A stretch of DNA of 64,000 nt from assembly GCF_900101595.1 (NCBI RefSeq), contig NZ_FMYY01000003.1, forward strand, positions 124,001 through 188,000, written 5' to 3'. Below, piece by piece: positions 8,074 through 15,888 of this stretch. This DNA is from Paenibacillus sp. cl123. Lineage in GTDB: Bacteria > Bacillota > Bacilli > Paenibacillales > NBRC-103111. The position numbers and the translations under genes were made by a program. Within the stretch, counting starts at the first letter, position 1, and each line of letters opens with the position of its first letter. The notes beneath the pieces were generated by a model that saw nothing but the letters and a program-made list of their open reading frames with translations, was not told the DNA's origin and searched no databases.

Positions 8074-9078
8074 CTACTGCGCGCGAACGACGTAGAGCCG
8101 GCTTGTCTCTTCCCAAATCTCGCCCGGCGCGAGCCGCACAAGACCGGTTTCTTCAGCAGGAAGATCGACATTGGGGGCATTGACAAGGTTGATCTGCGGC
8201 TCAGGGCAGAAAAATTGGCCTGCGGCTTGATTGTTCCAGACCATCCAGTACTTGTAGGCCGTTCCTGCGTCATAGATCAGCTTGGTTCCCGTTCGTCCGT
8301 CCGTCAGCACCATCCGGTTATGGCCGTTCTGGGGCACGGCCGTATAGTGGTTGTCCATCTCTTCGAACCATGGGGAGATGCCGCCGGCTTTCATCGCTTC
8401 TTCGCCCGCATTCAATGGCTGGAAGGCGCCTGTAGGCAGCATCCGCTCAGTCATCTCGTAGCGCTGGCCTGTCGTCAAGGTGAAGGTGCAATCGCTCTCC
8501 GTGCTGCCCGGCTCGAACGGCGCGTTGATCGCTGTGTGGAAGCCAAGCAGGCAGGGCATCGCTTCCGAACCGTTATTGCGAATGCTCACATGCTGCATAA
8601 GCCCGTCTGCCGATAGCGTGTAGCGAAGGCGGAAGGTGAAGGCATGCGGGAAATAGCGGTATACCGCATGCTGGGCGTCAACCCGCTGCACCAGACTTAC
8701 ATAGCTGCTGGCCGCGGTCGCGCCAAACTCCTCCACTTCCCAAGGGATCGTATGCAGAAATCCGTGCAGGTGGTTGCCGCGCGCTTCTTCATTAACCGGA
8801 AATTCGTATACGGCGTTGTTCCAGCGGAATTTGCCGTCCTCATACCGGTTGGGCGGGAACAGCACAGGCATCCCGTGGACGCCCGGCTTGGCCAGAAACG
8901 CATCCATCTCCTCGGGAGCCGGCTCGCGCAAAAAACGGCTGCCGTTCACCGTATCGCGGAAGGCGATCAGGTTGGCTCCCACGCCAGGCAGAACGACGGC
9001 TTCATACCGGTCGCCCCGCAGCGTAATGGCCGGCAGTCCTTGGTATGTATCCTCACTTGCTTGATAAGTCGATGTCAC
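8074..9078 (-). CDS. Aldose 1-epimerase (galactose mutarotase-like)
   Basis: A 334-residue beta-sandwich protein of the aldose-epimerase/mutarotase superfamily, which interconverts alpha and beta sugar anomers. Family landmarks are GMPVLFPPNRYEDGKF (about residues 70-85), GNHLHGFLHTIPW (the first catalytic His region, about 102-114), LGFHTAINAPF and FFCPEPQINLVNAPN with the late Glu region. The GTG at 9078 is preferred, since GGAGGG sits 8 bases before it and the fold begins at once. It is divergent from the LacI regulator, and a copy of that regulator's operator lies in the shared intergenic region, so co-control is likely. Confidence 0.82.
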   Translation of the reverse strand: MTSTYQASEDTYQGLPAITLRGDRYEAVVLPGVGANLIAFRDTVNGSRFLREPAPEEMDAFLAKPGVHGMPVLFPPNRYEDGKFRWNNAVYEFPVNEEARGNHLHGFLHTIPWEVEEFGATAASSYVSLVQRVDAQHAVYRYFPHAFTFRLRYTLSADGLMQHVSIRNNGSEAMPCLLGFHTAINAPFEPGSTESDCTFTLTTGQRYEMTERMLPTGAFQPLNAGEEAMKAGGISPWFEEMDNHYTAVPQNGHNRMVLTDGRTGTKLIYDAGTAYKYWMVWNNQAAGQFFCPEPQINLVNAPNVDLPAEETGLVRLAPGEIWEETSRLYVVRAQ

Positions 9079-9220
9079 AATAAGTCCCTCCGTTAATGGT
9101 CGTAATACAGTCCCTACAGCATCTATCATACCTTTAACCGTCCTTGGTTTCCATATAAATGTTGTTGAGGAGGTGTGAAGAAAACATTGCTTTCTAAGAA
9201 AAGGACTTGTAAACTACTTA

Positions 9221-9240
9221 CATAGTACTCGATTACTTGA
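9221..9240 (+). promoter_or_regulatory. Probable LacI-family operator near the regulator's own start
   Basis: CATAGTACTCGATTACTTGA matches the perfect palindrome at 10345-10364 in 16 of 20 positions, with the right arm GATTACTTGA identical. It lies 13 bases before the regulator ATG, in the 5' leader, consistent with autoregulation and possible control of the divergent mutarotase. Confidence 0.65.
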
Positions 9241-9253
9241 AGGGAGCACTACC

Positions 9254-10291
9254 ATGAGCAAGCCTACGACCATTCATGATATCGCCCGAATGGCCAATGT
9301 TTCCTCCGCTACCGTCTCGCGGGTGTTGAGCAACAGCAGCTATCCGGTCAGCCAGGGATTGAAGGAGAAAATTCAGCGTATCGCCAAAGAATCCAACTAT
9401 GTTCCCAATATGCTGGGCAAGCAATTAAAAACGAACATCAGCACCACGATCGGGGTTGTTATTCCATCTATCGTCAATCCGTTTTATGCCTCGGTCGTAT
9501 TCGGGGTAGAAGAGGTGGCCAGGTACAACAATTACACGGTAATCGCCTGCAGCTCCTTGCAGGACGCCGCCCTGGAAGACGAATATATCCGCATGATTAT
9601 GGAAAAGCAGGTCAAGGGACTGATCATTTCGTCGATTACGACGGATAAGTCGCAGCTGAAAAGCCTGATGAAGCTCGGGGTCAGCGTAATCGCCATCGAT
9701 CAGAAGGTGGAGGAAGAGGGAATCGTCCAGATCGAGTTCGACTACCGGAAGGGCGGCTATCTGGCGACCCGGCATCTGCTGGCCAATGGGCACAGCCGCA
9801 TCGGTTATGTGACATCGAGAATGGACAGGCCGAGCCGGAAGAGCATCTGCCAAGGCTATATGGACGCGATGAGCGAAGCGGATCTGCCCACGATGATCGT
9901 GGAGTCGAGCGCGGACGACCCGAGCAATGCGTTATCCGAGTTCGATGCAGGGAAACGCCTGACCGACGAGCTGCTATCGTCAGAATCGCGCCCTACGGCA
10001 ATTTTTGCCTGCAACGACATGATGGCCTTCGGCGTCATTAATGAGCTGTCGCTTAGAGAAATCCATGTGCCTCAAGACATGTCGGTGATGGGTTTCGACG
10101 GCATCGAGATGGGGCAGATGATTCATCCGCCGCTGACGACCATCAAGCAGCCGGATTACGAGATGGGCAGGATGGCCTGCAAAATGCTGTTCGATATGAT
10201 GAAAGGCGAGGACAATCCATTGTTCAACGTTACGCTGCAGCCCAAGCTGATCGAACGCAAATCCGTCCGTCATATCGGGCAGGAGCAATAA
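9254..10291 (+). CDS. LacI-family transcriptional regulator
   Basis: A 345-residue repressor. The N-terminal helix-turn-helix reads TIHDIARMANVSSATVSRVL (residues 5-24), followed by the hinge helix YVPNMLGKQLKT. The rest is a periplasmic-binding-like effector domain, with IGVVIPSIVNPFYASVVFGV at its start and the VPQDMSVMGFDGIEMGQMI segment late. Effectors of this class are sugars or sugar phosphates. AGGGAG precedes the ATG. It sits between a divergent mutarotase and the downstream oxidoreductase/hydrolase/nagB operon, and three copies of one palindromic site lie around it. It is probably a local repressor of this amino-sugar or glycan operon. Confidence 0.9.
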   Translation: MSKPTTIHDIARMANVSSATVSRVLSNSSYPVSQGLKEKIQRIAKESNYVPNMLGKQLKTNISTTIGVVIPSIVNPFYASVVFGVEEVARYNNYTVIACSSLQDAALEDEYIRMIMEKQVKGLIISSITTDKSQLKSLMKLGVSVIAIDQKVEEEGIVQIEFDYRKGGYLATRHLLANGHSRIGYVTSRMDRPSRKSICQGYMDAMSEADLPTMIVESSADDPSNALSEFDAGKRLTDELLSSESRPTAIFACNDMMAFGVINELSLREIHVPQDMSVMGFDGIEMGQMIHPPLTTIKQPDYEMGRMACKMLFDMMKGEDNPLFNVTLQPKLIERKSVRHIGQEQ

Positions 10292-10343
10292 ACGTTTGGA
10301 AATATACTAGCCATCCCAAAAGGAGGTGTGGTATACTTCCACT

Positions 10344-10394
10344 ATCAAGTAATCGATTACTTGATCGTTGCCGATTAAAAAGAAATCGATTACT
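10344..10394 (+). promoter_or_regulatory. Double LacI-family operator ahead of the oxidoreductase operon
   Basis: TCAAGTAATCGATTACTTGA (10345-10364) is a perfect 20-bp palindrome, extended one base each side. AATCGATTACT recurs at 10384-10394, centred 33 bases downstream. Both precede the ATG at 10425. A CpG at the centre of a palindrome is typical of LacI-family operators. Confidence 0.82.
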
Positions 10395-10424
10395 AATGAC
10401 AGTGTCAATCCGGGGAGGGTCATC

Positions 10425-11669
10425 ATGAAGGTGTATGTACTGGTAGGCGCAGGCTCGAGGGCATTGTATATGTTCGCGAAGCCGATGTCGGCGGAATGGC
10501 AGGAGCATGTTGCATTCAAGGGTGTTTACGATATTAACCCGGTACGGGCGGCATTGCTTAGTCAGGAGTGCGGCAATGTGCCGGTGTATGACGATTTTCA
10601 CAAGATGCTGGCTGATGTACGGCCCGATGTCGTCGTGGTGGCGAGCACGGATTACACGCATCACACGTATATTATCGATTCGCTTCGCGCGGGCTGCGAC
10701 GTTATCACCGAGAAGCCGATGACGATCGATGAGGAGAAGTGCAGACAAATTTTGCAGGCGGAGAAGGAAACCGGCAAGAAGGTTACAGTTACGTTTAACC
10801 TCCGGTTCGCTCCTTATTTTGCGAAGGTCAAGGAGCTGCTGCTGGAAGGCGCAATCGGGGACCTCTACCATGTCCACCTCGAATGGTATCTGGACCGCCG
10901 GCACGGGGCGGACTATTTCCGCAGATGGCATTCGGAGCTTGCCAAGAGCGGCGGTCTGCTGGTGCATAAGTCTACGCATCATTTCGACATCATCAACTGG
11001 TGGATGGCCAGCCGGCCGGCCGAGGTTCATGCCTTTGGGGCCCGGCGGGTGTACGGCGACAACCGGGCCGAGAAGGGCGAGCGCTGCCTGACCTGTGCTT
11101 ATAAGTCCTCATGCGAATATTATATGGACATCGAGCAGAATCCGTTTATGGAAACCTACTACCATCAGGCGGAACAAGAAGACGGATATATCCGCGACCG
11201 CTGTCTCTTCGATGAGCGGATCGATATCTACGATACGATGTCGGTCAATGTCCGGTACGAGAACGAGGCGCTGTTAACCTATTCGCTGGTCGCCTATAGC
11301 CCTGTCGAGGGCTGGCGCGCGACCTTGAACGGAAGCGGCGGAAGAATGGAGCTGACGAACGAATACAGCAATGCGGATATGCGGCAATCGGATGTGAGCC
11401 TGATTAAGATTACGAGGCCGGACGGAACTGTAGAGCAAATAGAGGTCGTCACCTCGGCGGCCGGCCACGGCGGAGGTGACGCCAAGCTCCGCCAAGCGCT
11501 GTTCGCAGGCAATGTGGAGGACCCGCTCGGGCAGCAGGCTGACAGCTCGATCGGCGCGGACTCGCTGCTCATCGGAGCGACGGCGAATCGCTCGATTGCA
11601 GAGGGCCGGGCGGTCCGGTTCCCGGACATGACCGCAGCCTCCGCAGCATCCGGTCAAGGGAGCCGATAA
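10425..11669 (+). CDS. Gfo/Idh/MocA-family oxidoreductase with four-cysteine motif (1)
   Basis: A 414-residue NAD(P)-dependent oxidoreductase. The N-terminal Rossmann fold starts KVYVLVGAGSRAL. VVVASTDYTHHTYIIDSLRAGCDVITEKPM (about residues 68-97) carries the family's Glu-Lys-Pro motif. The C-terminal domain holds SGGLLVHKSTHHFDIINW, with the catalytic-type Lys and His. Unusual for the family are four cysteines, C221-x2-C224-x5-C230 and C260, which suggest a metal or structural site. The start at 10425 has GGGGAGGG five bases upstream and follows both operators. First gene of the LacI-controlled operon. The substrate is unknown; an oxidised sugar or amino-sugar glycoside is inferred from nagB and the nagA-like gene. 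Confidence 0.85.
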   Translation: MKVYVLVGAGSRALYMFAKPMSAEWQEHVAFKGVYDINPVRAALLSQECGNVPVYDDFHKMLADVRPDVVVVASTDYTHHTYIIDSLRAGCDVITEKPMTIDEEKCRQILQAEKETGKKVTVTFNLRFAPYFAKVKELLLEGAIGDLYHVHLEWYLDRRHGADYFRRWHSELAKSGGLLVHKSTHHFDIINWWMASRPAEVHAFGARRVYGDNRAEKGERCLTCAYKSSCEYYMDIEQNPFMETYYHQAEQEDGYIRDRCLFDERIDIYDTMSVNVRYENEALLTYSLVAYSPVEGWRATLNGSGGRMELTNEYSNADMRQSDVSLIKITRPDGTVEQIEVVTSAAGHGGGDAKLRQALFAGNVEDPLGQQADSSIGADSLLIGATANRSIAEGRAVRFPDMTAASAASGQGSR

Positions 11670-11671
11670 GG

Positions 11672-13645
11672 ATGGCGCAAGTAAACGAATTGGAGCGCTA
11701 TATTTGCACCTTGTACGATACGCGCGATCAGCTCAAGAGGCATATATACGACCGGGCGGACCGGGCATTCGCCGCAGGCGATCAAGCCCGGGACCGGATT
11801 GCCGGTCCGGAGCAGCTGAAGGCCCGCCAGCTGGAGATGAAAGCCGCGTTCCTGACGGCCATCGGCGGGCTGCCGGAGACGGAAGCGCCCTTGAACGCGA
11901 GAACGGCGGGCAGGTCGGAAGGCTCCGGATACAGCGTCGAAAACGTCATCTTCGAATCGCGGCCCGGTCATTATGTGACTTCGAACCTTTACTTGCCGGC
12001 GCAGCTCGAAGCGCCCGACGCAGCCGTGCTGTTCTTGTGCGGACACGAGTATGAGGCGAAGCATAGTCCGTATTACCACGAAGTGTGCCTGAGGCTTGTT
12101 CAGGCGGGGCTGATCGTGTTGGCATTAGACCCTGTCGGGCAAGGAGAACGGCTTGGCTTCCATGAGCCGGGAAGCGCGGGCGGAGAAGCTGTCTGGGGCA
12201 CCCGCGAGCATCAGTACCTCGGAGTCAAAAGCCATGCGGTCGGGGAAAGCGTGGCGCGCTACTTCATCCACGATGCGATGCGCGCAGTCGATTACTTGTG
12301 CAGCCGTCAGGAGGTCGATCCGGCGCGCATCGGCGTAACGGGGAATTCCGGCGGCGGCACTCAGACGGCGATGCTGATGATGTGCGACGACCGGATCGCA
12401 GCTGCTGCCCCGGCCACCTTTATTATGAACCGTCAAATGTACATGCATGCCGGAGGTGTACAGGACGCGGAGCAGGTATGGCCGGGCTTGACGGCGGCGG
12501 GCTTCGATCACGAGGACTTGCTGCTTTCGTTCGCCCCCAAGCCTCTGCTGGTGCTCGCTGCCGAATACGATTTCTTCCCGATCGAGGCTACCCGGCGAAC
12601 CGTCGCCCGCAGCAAGCGCTTCTGGGAACTGCTCGGCAGGGAAGAGGGACTGCGGCTGACGACGGACCGCTCCCTGCACCGCTTCACGGATAAGCTGGCT
12701 GTAGCTGCGGCTGCTTTTTTTGCCGAGCAGCTTGCGGGCCGGCATCCATCGGCTGCGGCGGATCGGGAGCCGCTGCCTCCTCTGCCGGCGGGCCGGCTGA
12801 TCTGCACCTCCAGTGGCCAGGTGCGGGAAGAATTCCCGGACGCGAGGTCCATTGATGACGAGATCATAGTTCAGGCGGATGAGTTGGAGCGGACAAGAGG
12901 CGCATCATCCGATGACCGCATGCGTCAGGAGAGCCTGGCTTGGCTGCGAGAGAAAATCGTATCGAACCGCAAGCCCGTCGGGCTGTCGCCCCGGCGCGTA
13001 CCGATGGGGCGTGTGGACGATGTAACGGCGGAGTACATCCTCTGGTGGTCCCAGGAAGGGCTGATGAACAGCGGATACGTGTTTCAGAGCACGGAAGCGG
13101 AGGACGGAGCCAAGCAGCCGGTTACCGTCTGCGTGTGGCGCGGGGGCACCGGCAGTTTGGAAGCGCATTGGACCTGGATTCGGCAAACCTGCGGCGGGGG
13201 ACGGACGGTCCTCGTTCTTAACAGCTCCGGCGTAGGGCCGCATGAGCCTTACCCGATCTATGCCAGGCCCGCCCACGGATTTTTCGGCGTCATCCACAAG
13301 CTGGCGGACGACCTGATCTGGCTGGGCGACAGCTTGGCGGCTTTGCGCGCCTACGATGTCATTCGCTGCCTCGATCTGATCGGGCATTTGGATGAATGGC
13401 AGAGCGGCCAGGTCGATTTTTATACGGAAGGACTGCAAGGCATCTATGTCCGGCTTGCAGCTGCCGTGGATGAGAGAGTCGGACATATCGCGGAGGAGCG
13501 GCCCGTGAAAAGCGTGGCGGATCAAGTAAGATCGCGGCAGTACGAGGAAGAGGATGTCATGAGTGTCGTGCTGCCGGGATTGCTTCGCTATTGCGACCTT
13601 CCGGAGCTCAGGGAGCAGAGCGCCGGATCGGAGAGTGACGTATGA
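11672..13645 (+). CDS. Two-domain alpha/beta hydrolase (acetylxylan-esterase-like) with degenerate second half
   Basis: A 657-residue soluble protein without a signal peptide. The first half is an alpha/beta hydrolase with nucleophile elbow GNSGGG (Ser226), an Asp300 in AAEYDFFP and His336 in SLHRF, the order expected for a Ser-Asp-His triad. The second half (about 450-640) looks like another hydrolase core, but the elbow position reads YTEGLQGIY, without Ser, so it is probably non-catalytic. The best comparison is to dienelactone-hydrolase and acetyl-xylan-esterase relatives that remove acyl groups from carbohydrates. It starts two bases after the oxidoreductase stop and overlaps the next start, so it is inside the operon. 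The natural ester is not known. Confidence 0.72.
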   Translation: MAQVNELERYICTLYDTRDQLKRHIYDRADRAFAAGDQARDRIAGPEQLKARQLEMKAAFLTAIGGLPETEAPLNARTAGRSEGSGYSVENVIFESRPGHYVTSNLYLPAQLEAPDAAVLFLCGHEYEAKHSPYYHEVCLRLVQAGLIVLALDPVGQGERLGFHEPGSAGGEAVWGTREHQYLGVKSHAVGESVARYFIHDAMRAVDYLCSRQEVDPARIGVTGNSGGGTQTAMLMMCDDRIAAAAPATFIMNRQMYMHAGGVQDAEQVWPGLTAAGFDHEDLLLSFAPKPLLVLAAEYDFFPIEATRRTVARSKRFWELLGREEGLRLTTDRSLHRFTDKLAVAAAAFFAEQLAGRHPSAAADREPLPPLPAGRLICTSSGQVREEFPDARSIDDEIIVQADELERTRGASSDDRMRQESLAWLREKIVSNRKPVGLSPRRVPMGRVDDVTAEYILWWSQEGLMNSGYVFQSTEAEDGAKQPVTVCVWRGGTGSLEAHWTWIRQTCGGGRTVLVLNSSGVGPHEPYPIYARPAHGFFGVIHKLADDLIWLGDSLAALRAYDVIRCLDLIGHLDEWQSGQVDFYTEGLQGIYVRLAAAVDERVGHIAEERPVKSVADQVRSRQYEEEDVMSVVLPGLLRYCDLPELREQSAGSESDV

Positions 13646-14964
13646 CCCGAACCCGGAGCGTTAACGAAGATCGCAGCGAATACGGAATTACTCAAGGAAA
13701 GGAAGCCGACGGCATGACCCAACCATTGACGATTACATTAGTCGGAGCCGGCTTGCGCGGCATGATCTACAGCGGGTTTTCCTTGAAGCGGCCGGATCAT
13801 ATGCGGATCGTAGCCGTGGCCGATCCGAACGAGCTGCGGAGAAACCGCTGCAAGGAGAAATACGACATCGAGGACAATATGGTCTTCGCAAGCTGGAGTG
13901 AGTTGTTCGCCAGGCCCCGGGTGTCGGATGCGATCTTTATTTGCACCAGGGACCGGGACCATTTCGAACCGGCGATGAAGGCGATGGAGCTCGGCTATCA
14001 CGTGCTGCTGGAGAAGCCGATGTCTCCGGACTGGCAGCAATGTCTGGAGCTGGGCCGGCAGGCCGACAAGTACGGCCGCATCCTGAGCATCTGTCATGTG
14101 CTGCGCTACGCGCCCTTTTTCCGCAAGATCAAGGAGCTGCTGGACAGCGGCCGGATCGGACGCTTGATGTCGATTCAGCATAACGAGAATGTAGGCTACT
14201 GGCATCAGGCGCACAGCTACGTTCGCGGCTATTTCAACAGCGCGGAATCGTCGAGCCCGATGATTCTGGCCAAGTCCTGCCACGATCTCGATATCATCGC
14301 CTGGCTGGCCGGAGGTAAGTGTCTAAGCGTCGCCTCCTACGGCCACCTGTCTTATTTCCGTCCGGAGAATGCGCCTCCCGGAGCGCCGAAGCGATGTCTC
14401 GACGGCTGTCCCGTGGCAGATGAATGCGTATATTACGCCCCTAATACGTATTTGATCGAAAACGGCGGCTGGAAAGCGGAGGCGGCAAGCAGCGACCCGA
14501 GCTACGAGGCGCGGTACAAGGCGATGAAGGAAGGGCCGTTCGGCCGTTGCGTATACCACTGCGACAACGATGTGGTCGATCATCAGGTGGTCAGCATGGA
14601 ATTCGAGAATGAGATTACCGCCGTCTTCACGATGAGCGCTTTTACCGAGAAAACGAGCCGTACGCTCAAGCTGATGGGCACGCACGGCGAGATTCGGGCG
14701 TCGATGGAGACTGACGAAATCGAGATTCGCCGGTTCGGCAGCGGCGAGCAGGAGAAGATCAAGCTCGTTCCGCCGGAGGGGCATGTCGGTCATGGCGGAG
14801 GCGACAGCCGGCTTGTGTACGATTTCGTCAAAGCGGTGAAGTCGCAAGGGGAGCACAGCAGCGCAACCTCGGTTCATGCTTCGATCCAAAGCCATCTGAT
14901 GGCGTTTGCCTCGGAGCGGTCGCGCCTGGAGAAGCGGATGGTACGGCTAGACGAGTTTCAATAA
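13642..14964 (+). CDS. Gfo/Idh/MocA-family oxidoreductase with four-cysteine motif (2)
   Basis: A 440-residue paralogue of the first operon gene. The Rossmann start is ITLVGAGLRGMIYSGF, the Glu-Lys-Pro motif is VLLEKPMSPDW, and KSCHDLDIIAWLAGG is the C-terminal catalytic-type segment. It also carries clustered cysteines: C252-x3-C256-x5-C262, then C303-x3-C307, the same arrangement as in the first paralogue. Two starts are possible: the ATG at 13642 overlaps the hydrolase stop and has GGAGAG upstream; the ATG at 13714 also has a purine-rich site and begins nearer the Rossmann fold. Either way it is the third gene of the operon. Substrate unknown. Confidence 0.83.
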   Translation: MTRTRSVNEDRSEYGITQGKEADGMTQPLTITLVGAGLRGMIYSGFSLKRPDHMRIVAVADPNELRRNRCKEKYDIEDNMVFASWSELFARPRVSDAIFICTRDRDHFEPAMKAMELGYHVLLEKPMSPDWQQCLELGRQADKYGRILSICHVLRYAPFFRKIKELLDSGRIGRLMSIQHNENVGYWHQAHSYVRGYFNSAESSSPMILAKSCHDLDIIAWLAGGKCLSVASYGHLSYFRPENAPPGAPKRCLDGCPVADECVYYAPNTYLIENGGWKAEAASSDPSYEARYKAMKEGPFGRCVYHCDNDVVDHQVVSMEFENEITAVFTMSAFTEKTSRTLKLMGTHGEIRASMETDEIEIRRFGSGEQEKIKLVPPEGHVGHGGGDSRLVYDFVKAVKSQGEHSSATSVHASIQSHLMAFASERSRLEKRMVRLDEFQ

Positions 14965-14991
14965 GCTCATAACTATAAGGAGGCATGCATC

Positions 14992-15729
14992 ATGCAGCTA
15001 ACAATCAAGGAAACCGCGGATCAAATCGGCCTGGAGGCCGCAATCGCCTGCAGGCAAATCATTCAGGAGGCCATTCAAAAGCAAGGGAGCGCTCGCATCG
15101 TGCTTTCTACGGGAGCCTCGCAGTTCGAGTTTTTGCAGCATTTTGTGAAGATGGATGTGGAATGGGACAAAGTCGAGATGTTCCATCTGGACGAATATAT
15201 CGCGCTGCCCGAAGCCCATCCGGCTAGCTTCCGCAAATATTTAAAGGAACGCTTCCTGGCTTACGTCAATGTGAAGCAGGCTTGGCTGGTGGACGGAGAA
15301 GGCGATCCCGCAGAAACGCTCAAGCGTCTGAACGAGGAGATTGTAAAGGCGCCCGTCGATCTGGCGTTAATCGGCATCGGAGAGAATGCGCATATCGCGT
15401 TCAACGATCCGCCGGCAGACTTTGACGTGGAGGACCCGTACATCGTCGTAGACTTGAGCGACACCTGCAAAAATCAACAGGTGGGCGAGGGCTGGTTCGC
15501 GACCACGGCGGATGTGCCGAAGCAAGCGATCACGATGTCCGTGAAGCAAATCATGAAAAGCCGGCATATCGTGTCTGTCGTTCCGCGTCCGTCCAAATCG
15601 CAGGCTATCGCGGACATGATGAAGCTGGGAGTGGACTGCCATTGCCCGGCCACGATGCTCAAAACTCATCCGAGCTGGGAGCTGTATCTGGATAAGCATT
15701 CGGCTTCGCAAGTTTATACCTGGTGCTGA
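14992..15729 (+). CDS. nagB: Glucosamine-6-phosphate deaminase
   Basis: A 245-residue enzyme that converts glucosamine-6-phosphate to fructose-6-phosphate and ammonia. Recognisable features are the phosphate-binding VLSTGASQFEFL, the signature MFHLDEYIAL with the catalytic Asp, GIGENAHIAFNDPP with the His/Asn active-site segment, and ITMSVKQIMKS. Length is usual for the short NagB class. AAGGAGG precedes the ATG, 27 bases after the oxidoreductase stop. Its presence argues that the operon's sugar ends as an amino-sugar phosphate entering glycolysis. A member of the family with a shifted substrate is possible. Confidence 0.85.
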   Translation: MQLTIKETADQIGLEAAIACRQIIQEAIQKQGSARIVLSTGASQFEFLQHFVKMDVEWDKVEMFHLDEYIALPEAHPASFRKYLKERFLAYVNVKQAWLVDGEGDPAETLKRLNEEIVKAPVDLALIGIGENAHIAFNDPPADFDVEDPYIVVDLSDTCKNQQVGEGWFATTADVPKQAITMSVKQIMKSRHIVSVVPRPSKSQAIADMMKLGVDCHCPATMLKTHPSWELYLDKHSASQVYTWC

Positions 15730-15755
15730 CGGACGGCTCCGCCCGGCACACAATG

Positions 15756-15821
15756 GACAGCCATCATTCGCATAGGCGCGCGCCCCCCGGCGCATGCCTG
15801 CGCTGCGGCATGATGGCTGTC
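15756..15821 (+). promoter_or_regulatory. Long inverted repeat between nagB and the nagA-like gene
   Basis: GACAGCCATCAT (15756-15767) pairs perfectly with ATGATGGCTGTC (15810-15821), enclosing a GC-rich loop of 42 bases. Only a weak T-stretch follows, so it may be a partial terminator or an mRNA-processing hairpin that sets the ratio of the two genes. Confidence 0.6.
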
Positions 15822-15888
15822 AGCTTCTTTAAGGGGATAGGCGTCCAGCAGAAGATAGAAAGTCGAAAGCTGAAAGGGGAGAATCACG

